NCBI RefSeq assembly: GCF_009730915.1
Contig: NC_052480.1
Location: 1,798,001-1,862,000, forward strand
From: Dioscorea cayenensis subsp. rotundata
Lineage: Eukaryota > Streptophyta > Magnoliopsida > Dioscoreales > Dioscoreaceae
Direction of reading: 5' to 3'
Length of the DNA: 64,000 nt
The notes below the pieces were generated by a model. The model did not search any database. It was given only the letters and a program-made list of their open reading frames with translations, and was not told where the DNA came from. The position numbers and the translations under genes were made by a program. Shown in pieces: positions 12,787 through 25,098 of the stretch (the stretch's first letter is position 1; every line of letters begins with the position of its first letter).

Positions 12787-14451
12787 GAGAGTATATGTAT
12801 ATTAGATCATTGTACCTAATATAATGGAGGTGATCTTCTCAAATAAATCATCTTCCACACAATACTGACAATAGAGGAGATGTTCTCTCACTTCCTAAAA
12901 CGGCAAATGAATCATCTTTAAGATAATACAAGAAATAAATATTTAAAAATTGTTTAAGCTCAAAAAAACAAAAAAACAAAATTAGGATCCAATTGATCAA
13001 CTGTGCTCTAATCATTGCTTATTTTAAATAACAAAAATTCATAAAAAGAAACAACTAAGCACAAAAATAAAAAATAAAAAAAATCAATTTCTAAAATGCA
13101 ATAACAAAATTCCATAAATCAAAACGCCTAAATAATATAATATGTTGTCTCAGTCCATATTCTTGATGCAATAACCATCAATCCATGTTATTTTGATTCA
13201 ACATGTTCTTGCTCATCGAGCTCAACAAGTACAATACTGTAAACAAACACACTCAACGCTCCAGCCAAATATCAAGCAGATTAATAAAAGAGTTTCAGCT
13301 CTTAATCCACAAAATATTCAACTACTAAATTCAAGGTGGCTCAGGGCTTATAAAGACCTAAAACTCAAGCATAAAACTAACTCTAATTATTAATAAAAAA
13401 AGTTATTAAAAAATATTAAAGCTATATTTTTTTAAAAAAAATAAGTTTGTTTGTTGGGAGAAGAAGAGAATTAATTATGTATTGAAGCTATATTTTTTGA
13501 AATAGATTTGTTCGTTGGGAGAAAAAAAAGAATTAATTATACATTAAAGTAGAAAAAAATTAAGAACTTAATTTACTAGTTTTTATTTTACAAAGCTAGT
13601 TGATAGCAGAAATGAATTTATAGTATTAAATAACAAAGTTTAAATAGAAATTAATTAAACAACAAATAATTTTTATGATTTCAAAGGATAAGATTTTAAA
13701 ATTTTTAACAACTTAAAGTTAATAATGAAGTCACAAATTAAATTTATAAGTTATTATTTATCTAGTAATAATAAGTACATAATTATTATTATAATCATAG
13801 TGATAAGATTTGGTTTAAACTCAAATGAGACCCCCAATTTTTTGGGGCTAAAACTCTGTTGCTTGATTGGCTTTACCCTTGAGCCGCCCCTACAATACTA
13901 ATTAAAACAGCTTCAAATTAATGACAAAACAAAGTTCACATGCACGCATGTAGATCTCAAAGAAACAAATGCAGAAAATACTGTTTCTTTTTATCTGTCA
14001 TAAACCTATTTTGTTTTTTATCTGTCATTTTTAAACATCAAGAAGCATTTATTATTTTTTTTTCTAAAATTACCCTATACTCAATTTCAATTTTCTTTTT
14101 AAAATTTAATATGAGAAAGAAATGTGTAGATATAAATTATGGGTAATTTTAAAAAAATAACTAATTTTTTATTAAATTATGTGAAAAATAATTGAGAATT
14201 AACTTCACTCCTGAACTAGTCCCCGGAGAAACCACTCTCCGGAGAAAGCAAAGCAGGCCTTGGACTCCACTTGACACCACTTGTTGACCTAACCTCTGAC
14301 TCCTCCGTCACGTGAGGACGTTTATCCCTCTCAATATACTGAACTTCTTTGTTTTTTTTAACATTAATTGTCATGCCGAAACCAACGGAACATCTTAAAT
14401 TTTTTTTTTTCTACAAAAAAGCATGTTAATTGAAGTAAAACATTAATTGTC
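11581..14451. other. AT-rich intergenic region
   Basis: Besides the BTB promoter, this 2.9 kb is AT-rich with no gene. It contains an (AT)20 microsatellite at 12743-12782 and a degenerate tandem pair at 13415-13480 and 13486-13550 (shared 'aagctatattttttgaaata' and 'gttgggagaa' phrases). The stretch 14210-14340 is GC-richer (paired 'ccggagaaa' and 'tcacgtgagg') but has no open frame. Confidence 0.5.
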
Positions 14452-15607
14452 GAGTAATGCTATATGCAATGAAGAGGTTACACAAATTTTCCTCACAACT
14501 CACGTGGCTGCCACCTCACTACCTCATTTCTCTTTCCTATTCATCCTAATAAGTCAAATTAGATAAAAGAAACTTATGCCTTAATTCATCTTCTCACTCT
14601 GACAACCCGCCGCGCCGGTCACCGGCCGCGCCACCAAACCCTCCGCCCGTCGCCATCGCTGTTGTCATGCTCGCAACCATCCCACTCCACCAAACCCCGC
14701 GCACGTCACCTGTCGCCTGTCGCTTGTCTCCCAGTGCTCGTAGAGATCATTGTGGACTAAGAGATGAGGTTTCATTGCGGCATTCCATCGAACAGTTTCC
14801 ATGCATGGCAGAGATGACCAAATTTTAAGTACCCTGAGAGGAGAACGTTTGCTACGAAAACATTTGATTGTAAGCCAGAGGTGATGGACAGGGTATGGAT
14901 TGTTTGGAGATGCCGGTGGTGAGCTTTGCCAGCGATACATGACTGCATTAGATTGAGGAGTCTTTGCTTCATCGGAGATAAAGCAAAACTAATGCTAAAT
15001 GTGACATTAGTAGAATCAGCTTCATGAACAACTCCACAAAATTTACTAATTCTAAAATAAATAATTCCTTGTAATATCTTTCAAACAAAGTTGCAAAACA
15101 TAGGCTTGTACTTCTATGAATTTTATATAAATATACATAAGAAAGGTAAGCTTCCTGAAGAAATAATATGATGTGAGTTTAAACTCACAAAGGCCATTTA
15201 CAAGTTGAACTTCAATCTTAGAATCAAAGTTAAAGATAACAAAGCTTATAAGTTGTTTCTTTATCTGTAGATATTCCACGAACTACAACACTAATCTGTC
15301 AATGGGGCGACAGGTTACGGGCGAGAGCACCGAGGGCAGAATTCGATGGCGTGGGATGGTCGCGAGAATGACAACGGTGATGGCGACAAGTGGAGGGATC
15401 GGTGGCGTGGCGGGTGACAGGCGAGAGCCATGGGGGCGGGTTGTGAGAGAGAAGATGAATTAGGGCATAAATTTCTTTATCTAATATGATTTTTTTTAAA
15501 AAAAAACAGTTTGGCTAAATAGGAGAGAGAAATGAGACAGTGAGGTGGCAGCCACATGAGTCGTGTAGAAAATTCGTGTAATCTCTTCGTTGTATATAGT
15601 ATTACTC
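14452..15607. mobile_element. Pack-MULE (non-autonomous Mutator-like element), 1156 bp
   Basis: Long terminal inverted repeats: the left end 14452-~14720 begins GAGTAATGCTATATGCAATG and the right end ~15297-15607 is its inverted, ~85-90% similar copy (GAGTAATACTATATACAACG when reversed). Flanking 9-bp target duplications are TTAATTGTC (14443-14451) and TTAATTGCC (15608-15616), 8/9 identical. A 9-bp duplication with long TIRs is diagnostic of the Mutator superfamily. There is no transposase inside. The interior carries a host PPR gene fragment (separate entry), which makes it a Pack-MULE. Confidence 0.9.
14750..14972 (-). pseudogene. Captured PPR-protein gene fragment inside a Pack-MULE
   Basis: Reading leftwards from ATG 14972, about 66 codons resemble the N-terminal part of a plant PLS-class pentatricopeptide repeat protein: HTLSITSGLQSNVFVANVLL, then AWKLFDGMPQ. 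The usual Arg codon after MPQ (as in MPQRN) is a TGA here, after which the frame continues NLIS before it meets the left TIR. PPR proteins bind organelle RNA. The fragment has only about one and a half repeats, is broken by the stop, and sits entirely between Mutator TIRs, so it is a captured and decayed gene piece. Confidence 0.75.
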
Positions 15608-15616
15608 TTAATTGCC

Positions 15617-16316
15617 ATGCCGAATAATCCACCATAATTGAAGATACTGTTATAACAGAATCATGACCTGCCACTATCTTCTCATAGAGTCATACATAGC
15701 CATTTCTAACACAAACCAATGTTAAACAAGTGCTACCATTGTACCAATAAGCATTAATTATCCATATTTTCTCCAAATTATATCATTAAAAAGAAATCGA
15801 TCTAATAGAAGTAAAACTATCATTCCACTATATTAATTTTCTTCAAATTATCTATATTTTCTAAAAGTAAAACTAGTTGGGAAAAAAGAAACAATTTTTT
15901 CCATGCCTCATTACAATTAATTAAACAAACAGATAATTAATGCGAGAATGAATCAACGGCTGGCCTCACTCCAGCTGTAAAATATCTCTCTTTTCACTTA
16001 AACCCTAATTGAAATAATTTAAAATTTTAAAATTTACTTTTTATTTCTTATAGTTTTCCACGAATTTCACTTAAACCCTTAATTTTTCAGATTTAAGTAA
16101 ATAAAAAAATCACATCTAAAAAATTTACCATTATCATTAGATTATTTAACAAATTCTAAAATGGAGATTTTTTTTTTTTATTGTCACACCAAAATTTTAA
16201 TTATGTTAATAAATAATTTAATATCAATTTATAGAAATTATTAGTAAATAGCCAACGATCCCCTCTTATCTATCTTCCTATTGGGCAGACTTAATTAAAA
16301 CTAGAGGGTTTAAAAA
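15617..16316. other. AT-rich intergenic region
   Basis: 700 bp of AT-rich sequence between the Pack-MULE target duplication and the exon-bearing tandem array. I see no gene, repeat of note or clear regulatory signal. Confidence 0.4.
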
Positions 16317-18389
16317 ATAGTTTTCCTTGGCCAGACCATTCCTGTTGCCTCCATTGCCACTCTCGTTGCCGCGATCATTGCCTTTGCCGCCATTGCTTCT
16401 GTTAACAGGACCATTGCCCATTGCCTCCATTGACGCGTTGACACGACCATTACTCTTATTTCCTTCCTTGGTGGTCAGAGTGGGATCCGAGCCCCTATCC
16501 GGCACTCTTTTGCCGTATCAGAACTCAGTGAACTTGTCCTTCACCTTCTTCCCCAAACGCACAGTCTCGTTTATAGTCTCGATCTCCACCCTCTTTTCCA
16601 ATATTTTTCACACCTATCATAAGAGAGGCATTCTCAGTAGAGAAGAAAGGAGCCTTCTTCTTTGGCACAGCCGCCTGCACATTGACCTCTGGTATCTTCA
16701 CCCACCCTTCCATTTTCAAGCTCACATGTCGGAACACCTAGCCGAAAATAGTCACTGAGAACTTATACAATATTGTTTTGAGTCATTGAAATATGTTCTG
16801 AAGATGGAGATGAATATATATATATATATATAATATCTTAATTGGTCCCTCTACTTAGGTCAGTCTGCCCTTTTAGTCCATATACTCATAAATGCTCCCA
16901 TCTAGTCCATCTACTCTTGAAAATGAGTCCATTGAGTCTTTTTACGCTTGAAAATAACCCTAATACAGGGGCTAAGAACTTATACACTGTTTTGAGTCTT
17001 TGAAATATCTTTTGAAGATGGAGATGAAATATATATATTTATAATACCTTAATTGGTCCGTTGCCCTTGCCGCCCTTACTTCCGTTGACGCGACCATTCT
17101 CACTGCCTCCATTGCCGCCGTTGCCAAGACCATTACTCTCATCACCTTCCTTGGATGCCAGAGTGGGATCCGAGCCCTCATCCGCTCTCTTTTGCCATAC
17201 CGAACTCATTGAACTTGTAATTCACCTTCTTCCCCCAAAGCGTGCAGGGTCTCGTTTCGATGCCTCGATCTCCACCCTCTTTTTCAATAGTTTTCGCACC
17301 TATAATAAGAGCGGCGTTCTCGATGGAGAAAAAATGAGCCTTCTTCTTTGGCACCGGTGCCTGCACCTACACACTAAACTCTGGTATCTTCACCCACTCT
17401 TCCATTTTCAAGCTCACACATTTAAACACCTGGCCGGAAATAGTCACTGAGAACTTATACATTGCTTTGAGTCTTTGAAATATGTTTTCAAGATGGAGAT
17501 GGAAAAATATATATAATACATTACATGGTCCCTCTACTTAGGTCAGTCTGTCCTTTTAGTCCATCTACTCAGAAATGCTCCCATCTAATCCTTCTACACT
17601 TGAAAATGAGCCCACTGAGTCTTTTTAAGCTTGAAAATGACCCTAATACAGGGGCTAAGAACTTATACACTGTTTTGAGTCTTTGAAATATCTTTTGAAG
17701 ATGGAGATGAAATATATATATTTATAATACCTTAATTGGTCCGTTGCCCTTGCCGCCCTTACTTCCGTTGACGCGACCATTCTCACTGCCTCCATTGCCG
17801 CCGTTGCCGCGACCATTACTCTCATCACCTTCCTTGGATGCCAGAGTGGGATCCGAGCCCTCATCCGCTCTCTTTTTCCATACCAGAACTCATTGAACTT
17901 GTAATTCACCTTCTTCCCCAAACGTACAGTCTCGTTCAATGCCTCGATCTCCACCCTCTTTTTCAATAGTTTTCGCACCTATAATAAGAGCGGCGTTCTC
18001 GATGGAAAAGAAATGAGCCTTCTTCTTTGGCACTGGTGCCTGCACCTACACACTAAACTCTGGTATCTTCACCCACTCTTCCATTTTCAAGCTCACACAT
18101 TTAAACACCTGGCCAGAAATAGTCACTGAGAACTTATACATTGCTTTGAGTCTTTGAAATATGTTTTCAAGATTGAGATGAAAAAAATATATATAATACA
18201 TTACACGGTCCCTCTACTTAGGTCAGTCTGCCCTTTTAGTCCATCTACTCAGAAATGCTCCCAACTAGTCCCTCTACTCTTGAAAATGAGCCAACTGAGT
18301 CTTTTTAAGCTTGAAAATGACCCTAATACAGGGGCTAAGAACTTATACATTGTTTTGAGTCTTTGTAATATGTTTTGAAGATGGAGATG

Positions 18390-18467
<78 letters not shown>

Positions 18468-19126
18468 CCTTAATTGGTCCATTGCCCTTACCGCCCTTGT
18501 TTCCGTTAATGCGACCATTCCCATTACCTCCGTTGCCGCCGTTGCTGTGACCATTACTCTCATCACCTTCCTTGGATGACGGACTGGAATCCGAGCCCTC
18601 ATCCAGCGCTCTTTTGTCGTACCAGAACTCAGTGAACTTGTCATTCACCTTCTTCCCCAAACTCACAGTCTCGTTCACAGCCTCGATCTCCACCCTCTTT
18701 TCTAATAGTTTTCGTGCTTATAATAAGAGAGTCGTTCCCGGTGGAGAAGAAAGGAGCCTTCTTCTTTGGCACCGGCGCTTGTACCTGCACATTAACCGTT
18801 GGTATCTTCACCCACCCTTCCATTTTCAAGCTCACCCGTCGGAACACCTAGCCGGAAATAGTCACTGAGAACTTATACATTGTTTTGAGTTTTTGAAATA
18901 TGTTTTGAAGATGGAGATGAAAAAAAATATATACATACCTCAATTGGTCCCTCTACTTAGGTCAGTCTGCCTTTTTAGTACATCTACTCAAATGCTCCCA
19001 ACTAGCACATCTACTTTTGAAAATGAGCCCACTGAGTCTTTTTACGCTTGAAAATGACCCTAATACAGGGGCTAAGAATTTATACATTGTTTTGAGTCTT
19101 TGAAATATGTTTTGAAGATGGAGATG

Positions 19127-19162
<36 letters not shown>

Positions 19163-19615
19163 CCTTAATTGGTCTGTTGCCCTTACCGCCCTTGCTTCCG
19201 TTGACACGACCATTCTCATAGCCTCCATTGCCGCCGTTGCCGCGACCATTACTCTCATCACCTTCCTTAGTGCCCGGAGTGGGAACCGAGGCCTCATTTG
19301 GCACTCATTTGCCGTACTAGAACTCAGTGAACTTGTAATTCACCTTCTTCCCCAAATGCACAGTCTTATTCACAACCTCAATCTCCACCTTCTTTTCCAA
19401 TAGTTTCGCGCCTATAATAAGAGCGTCGTTCTTGGAGGAGAAGAAATAAGCCTTCTTCTTTGGCACATGTGCCTGCACCTGCACATTGACCTATGGTATC
19501 TTCACCCACCCTTCCATTTTCAAGCTCACACGTTGGAACACCTGGCCGAAAATAGTCACTGAGAACTTATACATTGCTTTGAGTTTTTGAAATATGTTTT
19601 CAAGATGGAGATGAA

Positions 19616-19673
<58 letters not shown>

Positions 19674-19863
19674 CTTAATTGGTCCCTTTACTTAGGTCAC
19701 TCTGCCCTTTTAGTCCATCTACTCAGAAATGCTCCAAACTAGTCCCTCTACTCTTAAAAATGAGTCCATTGAGTCTTTTTACGCTTAAAAATGACCCTAA
19801 TACAGGGGTTGAGAACTTATACATTGTTTTGAGTCTTTGAAATATGTTTTGAAGATGTAGATG

Positions 19864-19901
<38 letters not shown>

Positions 19902-21212
19902 CTTAATTGGTCCATTGCCCTTGCCGCCCTTGCTTCCGTTGATGCGACCATTCCCATTGCCTCCATTGCCGCCGTTGCCGCGACCATTACTCTCATCATC
20001 TTCCTTGGATGCCAGAGTTGGATCCGAGCCCTCATCCGGCTCTCTTTTGCTGTACCAAAACTCAGTGAAATTGTCCTTCACCTCCTTCCCCAAACTCACA
20101 GTCTCGTTGACAGCCTTGATCTCCACCATTTTTCCAATAGTTTTCGGGCCTATAATAAGAGCGAAGTTCTCAGCGGTGAATAAAGGAGCCTTCTTTTTTG
20201 GCACCGGTGCCTGCACCTGCACATTTGACCTCTGGTATCTTCACATACCCTTCCATTTTCAAGCTCACACGTCAGAACACCTGGCCGGAAATAGTTACTG
20301 AGAACTTATACATTGTTTTGAGTCTTTGAGATATGTTTTGAAGATGAAGATGAAAAAAATATATATATAATACCTCAATTGGTCCCTCTACTTAGGTCAG
20401 TCTGCCCTTTTAGTCCATCTACTCAGAAATCCTCCCAACTAGTCCCTCTATTCTTGAAAATTAGCCTACTAAGTTTTTTTACGCTTGGAAATAACTCTAA
20501 TATAGGGGCTATGAATTTATACATTGTTTTGAGTCTTTGCAATATGTTTTGAAGATGAAGATGAATATATATATATATATATAATACCTTAATTGGTCTG
20601 TTGCCTTTGTAGCCCTTGCTTCCATTGACGTGACCATTGCCCTTGCCGCCCTTGTTTCCGTTGACGTGACCATTCCCATTGTCGCCGTTGCCGCGATCAT
20701 TACTCTCATCACCTTTCTTGGATGTCGGAGTGGGATCCGAGCCCTCATCCGGCGCTCTTTTTGCCGTACTGGTGAACTTGTCCTTCACCTTCTTCCCCCA
20801 AACGCACGCGTCTCATTCACAACCCTCAATCTCCACCCTCTTTTCCAATAGTTTTTCACCCCTATAATAAGAGCGACGTTCTCGTGGAGAAGAAATGAGC
20901 CTTCTTCTTTGGCACTCGTGCTCTACACTCGCACATTGACCTCTGGTATCTTCACCCACCTTTTCATTTTCAAGCTTGCACATCAGAACACCTGGCTTGA
21001 AATAGTCACTGAGAACGTATACATTGTTTTGAGTCTTTAAAATATGTTTTGAAGATGGAGATGAAAAAATATATATAATACCTTAATTGGTCACTCTACT
21101 TAGGTCACTCTGCCCTTTTAGTCCAACTATTCAGAAATGCTCCCAACTAGCTCATCTACTCTTGAAAATGAGCCCACTGAGTTTTTTTACGCTTGAAAAT
21201 TACCTAACTAGC
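16317..21212 (-). repeat. Tandem array of seven ~0.7 kb units, each with an exon-like block
   Basis: Units start at about 16317 (diverged), 16967, 17651, 18331, 19068, 19805 and 20503; steps are ~680-740 bp, varying mostly with internal (AT)n length. Each complete unit has the order A-B-A-C. A is ~90 bp, 'acttatacattgttttgagt...gatggagatgaa', followed by (AT)n. B is a ~380-400 bp GC-richer block. Then comes A again, and C (~140 bp, 'ccctctacttaggtcagtct ... caggggct'). Read on the minus strand, B is bordered by splice-like sites (CCGGCCAG|GTGTTC and CCAATTAAG|GTATTA) and has an open or nearly open frame. Copies 2 and 3 are the closest pair, suggesting recent unequal exchange. (AT)n tracts include 18392-18464 and 19619-19668. 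Confidence 0.9.
18471..18849 (-). pseudogene. Representative exon-like block of the tandem array (unit 4)
   Basis: Reading leftwards from the acceptor-like AG near 18849, the frame gives VFRRVSLKMEGWVKIP, then a QAPVPKKKAPFFS segment, then (after one frame change near 18694-18705) VEIEAVNETVSLGKKVN, KFTEFWYDKR, and an Asn/Gly-rich tail (ESNGHSNGGNGGNGNGRING) ending at a donor-like AAG|GTATTA at about 18471. The unit-6 copy (19797-20222) keeps the second half open for 141 codons, but its first half has CGA>TGA and an insertion. No unit is open across the whole block. I do not recognise the protein family. It looks like one exon of a host gene amplified with its flanking introns, now decaying. 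Confidence 0.5.
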
Positions 21213-21342
21213 TTATGTATTAGGGTCCTTTTCAAGCGTAAAAAGACTCAGTGAGCTCATTTTCAAAAATAGAATAACTAGTTGGAAGCATTTCTCAGTA
21301 TATGGACTAAAAAGGTAGAGTGATTTAAGTAGAGGGACCATT
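21090..21342. repeat. Large near-palindrome (arms ~110 bp) ending the tandem array
   Basis: The left arm 21090-21200 ('tggtcactctacttaggtca ... ttacgcttgaaaa') is repeated inverted at 21228-21342 ('ttttcaagcgtaaaaagact ... gtagagggacca') with a ~28-bp loop. The left arm is the C segment present in every unit of the neighbouring array, so the array units each carry one half of this foldback element. Probably a MITE-like foldback; I could not define a target duplication. Confidence 0.75.
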
Positions 21343-21636
21343 TAGGATATTTTACAATAAAAAACGTTTATTTTTATAGCGGCCTAGCTTGTCGGATCCA
21401 CGTTTGGGTCTGGATCGGGATCTAATTCCATAACCGAATCCACTAATTCTCTTTCTTATAATAAAGCAACTCAAAATAATATTAATTTGATATTCATAGA
21501 AAATTTTCAGACCAGCCTTATATAGCTCAGGTATATAACATATTAATTATACAAAAAGATTATTTACTTATTATATTTTGTATTATTATTTTTAAAATTA
21601 TAACCAATTTATGAAACATATTTTATATTTGGTATA
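21343..21636. other. Short AT-rich spacer
   Basis: Mostly AT-rich, with a small GC-richer island at 21380-21440. No gene seen. Confidence 0.3.
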
Positions 21637-21955
21637 ATCCCAAAATAGTTCATATACTTTTCTCTCTTTTCCCTTTTTTTTCTTCTACTCAAAAATGCTC
21701 TCGACTAGTCCTTTTACTTTTGAAAATGTGCCCACTTAGTTAGAAATGCTTCCAACTAGTCCCTCTACTTTTAAAAATACGTCCACTTAGTCCCTTTAAT
21801 TGGGCAATTTTTAAAAGTAGAGAGACTAATTGGGAGCATTTCTAATTAAATGGGCATATTTTTAAAAGTAGAGAGACTAGTCAGGAGCATTTCTGAGTAA
21901 AGGAACCAAAAAAGAAGAGAGAGAAAGGTAGAGGGACCAATTAAGGTATTATCGG
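21637..21955. repeat. Foldback element related to the array C segment
   Basis: Contains repeated and inverted versions of 'ccctctacttttaaaaat' / 'atttttaaaagtagagagac' and 'agaaatgctcccaactagt' motifs, centred near 21800 and ending 'tagagggaccaattaaggta'. The last phrase also occurs, in inverse, in the array. This is a second, more diverged member of the same palindromic family. Confidence 0.6.
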
Positions 21956-22446
21956 TATAATTGCCATATAAGTCCCTGTAATTGTGTACTTTCTGTCTTT
22001 TTAGTCTTTATAATACTTTTTGGTACATTTAAGTCCTCATATTTGATCGAATTGGGACTTTCGAGTCCGAGGCGTAGATGGCGTTATCTTCGCAGTTTCT
22101 TTTTGAGTTTGGCATGGTTTTAAATATTTGTTGTTAGGTACAATTAAGTCCTTGTATTTGATCGAGTTGGGACTTTTTAGTCCCCTATTTCGTAATAAAA
22201 AGTCACATTTTGAGGTTAGGTCCAATTAAAGTCCCTCATATTTAATCGATTTGAGACTTTTTCGTCCCCCAATTTCATAATAAAAAAAGTCACATCGTCG
22301 CAGAAAAGCGACAAAGTTAACGCCATCTATGCCATGACTAGAAAGTCTCAACTCGATCAAATATGAGGACTTAAATGTACTCTAAAAGTATTATAAGGGA
22401 CTAAAAAGTGCGAAAGACACAATTACGTGATTTGTACGGCAATTAA
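21956..22446. mobile_element. Non-autonomous inverted-repeat element (~490 bp)
   Basis: The left end 'aattgccatataagtccctg' and internal 'tacatttaagtcctcatatttgat' are mirrored by 'atcaaatatgaggacttaaatgta ... acggcaatt' at the right end, giving arms of roughly 120 bp. Centrally there are two further 'agtccctcatatttgatcga' phrases. The sequence ends 'acggcaatta'. No coding capacity; superfamily not assigned because no clear target duplication was found. Confidence 0.6.
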
Positions 22447-22595
22447 ACACCACCTTTATATTTATATGTAATTAAAATTATAAAATATATATTATATATA
22501 ATTAAGTCAACCCAATTTGACTTTTGATCTATTGCCCAAAAACTGCCGGGTTTGCTTCCTTGTTAATTAATAAGCCTTTTTGTTTTATTTTTATA

Positions 22596-22599
<4 letters not shown>

Positions 22600-22684
<85 letters not shown>
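22600..22684. repeat. (AT)n microsatellite
   Basis: About 42 uninterrupted AT dinucleotides, the longest simple tract in the window. It generates spurious Tyr-Ile ORFs on both strands. Confidence 0.95.
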
Positions 22685-22686
<2 letters not shown>

Positions 22687-22984
22687 AGGTTATTAGACAC
22701 GGTACGAAAATTGACTTGAGGGTTAGGGGTCAAGGGTTCAATAATAAAATATAAAATATAGATCATAACAATTGAAAAATATATAATTGATTAAATTTGA
22801 TACATAAATTTATTGTGATCACAATTAATTCACTCTTCAAATGCAACTTACATTATTCTAAAAGAAATTAATTTACTCGTTTATCATAAATTGACATAAA
22901 TAAATAATATTTTTGCATGAAATATATAAGTAAATATATTTTGTTTTTAAAGTATATATATTCCCATAGGAAAAAAAAAAGTAA

Positions 22985-23280
22985 GACGACCCAGATGAAA
23001 ATAGCCTTGTGGATGGCCCAGTTGATTATTCCAAGCTTGATGAAGTGATGGAAGATGTCAAAGGCTTTGGGAATGGAGAAGAATCAGATGTAAGGTTTAG
23101 ATAACACAGGCACTCAGTTTTCAGTTAATTCAGTGATCAATTAATTGTTCAGTTCTGGTCTCATTAAAAAAATAGACAAGTTAAATGAAATAAAAACATT
23201 TGATGAAGATGAGAAGGTTAAGAAGAGAGGACCTTTAATGAGCAAATTAAAAGACATGCTAACATTGTCTAGTCTGCCAA
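22985..23280 (+). pseudogene. Coding-like host sequence interrupted by a LINE (5' side)
   Basis: Two open, hydrophilic stretches look like exons. The first is 22985-23089, ending at a strong donor (AATCAGAT|GTAAGG) and containing GPVDYSKLDEVMEDVKGF. The second is 23175-23280, containing FDEDEKVKKRGPLMSKLKDM and continuing to the LINE target site. After the LINE the same frame resumes at 29246 (PERKNSFKAP) until an (AT)n tract. I do not recognise the family and cannot find a clean acceptor for the second stretch, so gene identity and even its status are uncertain. Confidence 0.35.
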
Positions 23281-23357
23281 GGTTCTTGCGGCCTTTCTCA
23301 GTTCTCCTGACCCTCCTGTCCTAAGCTTGTTCTCCCCTCCGCCGCTCCCCTCTTGCT

Positions 23358-24387
23358 ATGGCAAGCAGAGACTGGCACCCGGCCCCGCCTTCCAACCCTG
23401 TGCAGCCCAAGTCCTGGGCACAGATCGCCTTTTCTCTTCGACAGTCCTCGAACAACTCTCCCCTTTATAACGCACACATCCTGTTTAAGCTCAAAGAATC
23501 CACTTCTACTTTCATTAAGCTTGACGGAGACACCCTGAGCAGAGCTCGTCTCAAATTCCAGCATGCTCTCTACGGAAAGCTATTCGGCAAGCCTCCTCCG
23601 TTCTCTGAAGTTAAGACTGACCTACTTGCAGAATGGAGCGTTTTTGGAGAAGTGATCATCTCTGATCTCCCTCATGGCTTTCTCCTCATTTGGTGGGCTT
23701 CCCAGTAGACAATGCAACACATCTTTCTTGACGGGCCATGGTGTGTCAATGGCATCATCCTTCAGCTCTCGCCGTGGAAACCCTTTTTTGAACCGACATT
23801 CGCCAAACTTTCCACTGCAGCCATCTGGCTTCAACTCCATAATCTTCCTGTCGAATTCTGGGAGGGTGAGACCGTAGAATCCATCGCCAACTAGTTCGGA
23901 ACATTGCTTAAAGTTGACGATTTCACCTCTTCTCTCTGCCGTTCCAAGTATGCTCGCATCTGTGTCGAGATCGACTTGTCCAAACCACTCTGTCGTGGCT
24001 TTTGGATCAGTAACGATCTTCACCGGGTTTTTGTTGTTGTCCTTTACGAATGATTGCCGACTTTCTGTTATACGTGCGGATGATTGGTCATGGAAGTAAC
24101 TCTTGCGCTCGATCTACGACGACCGGTGCCGCCAGTGACAACTCAACTCGTCCGGAGTGGGCGGTTGAGACTGGCTCTGGTACGGTATCAGTTGTTCAAG
24201 ATCAGCGCATGGACGATTCTGACCCTCCCCCTGCATGCCCCTTGCCGGAAAGCTTAGAAAATGAGACTCCGGAGTCTGATTACGGTCCCTGGCTTCTGGT
24301 GTCTCGCCGGCGTGGCGGCACTCGTGGTCGCGGTGGTGGTGCACGTGCCAGTCGCGTGACCCAGGGTTGTGCTGAGTCCCAAAGCTG
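23358..24387 (+). pseudogene. LINE ORF1 (DUF4283 gag-like RNA-binding protein), broken
   Basis: From ATG 23358 the first 115 codons contain the DUF4283 core (RLKFQHALYGKLFGKPPPFS, then WSVFGEVIISDLPHGFLLI). The chain is cut by an in-frame TAG near 23706, continues at 23712 (FLDGPWCVNG ... LSPWKPFFEP ... LPVEFW), and is cut again near 23894. A CCHC zinc knuckle is recognisable at about 24057-24112 (CYTCG, then IGHGSNSC), but one base shifts the frame between its halves. This protein would package LINE RNA. Confidence 0.85.
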
Positions 24388-25098
24388 ACAAGTCTCGAGG
24401 TGCCGCCCTTCGAAGCTTACGTGGAGGGAGGTCCTTTGTCCCTAGTGGGTGGCAGGCCTCTTCTTCTGACATTACTCATGTGGTTGTTGTTGCCGCTCAG
24501 CCACCTATCCTCCATGCTCAATCACCTCCTAGCTCACCCGTTGCTTATTCCTCTCCCAACGTTCTTATTAACTCTTTGGGGTCCCAAGGAAATGATTTGA
24601 CTTTGGTCACTGTTTTGCCGCCCAACTCGTCCACTCATATCAGTCCTCTACGCATATACCCAGGCAAAGGGAAGAGTGTTCGCCCAAACCGTTCTACTTC
24701 CCCACCACCTGTCCTTCATTCCTAGTTACTGTCGATGCAAGCACCGCCCTCGCATCAAAACCTTAGCTCCCATTCCAACCTCGTTGATAAAATAGCTGAT
24801 GCCCTTGACGGTGAGGACATGGAGGAAGATGACAGTCATGAGAAGGATCTCTCTGGTGAAGACGAAGATGAGGGAATGTCTGAGGATGAGCCCAGCTGAT
24901 AATGACCTGGATGATGACATGACCCTCATCCAGTATCAGACAGAAGCTCGTCGTGAAGCCCTTGTTCGAAAAGGTTCAATTATCATCAGTACTTCTCCTA
25001 AGAAGGGGAGAGTGGAGCCTATTGGGTCCAGCTCCTGATGGTTTCGTCCTACTTCTCTTTCAGGGAGTGTTTTTTCCTTTAACCCCATTAGTTTCCTC

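Noticed and set aside
18343-18693. Minus-strand ORFs in 16.3-23 kb with long Tyr-Ile (YIYIYI) runs
   Set aside because: They are read-through of (AT)n microsatellites joined to array sequence; the Tyr-Ile part has no protein meaning.
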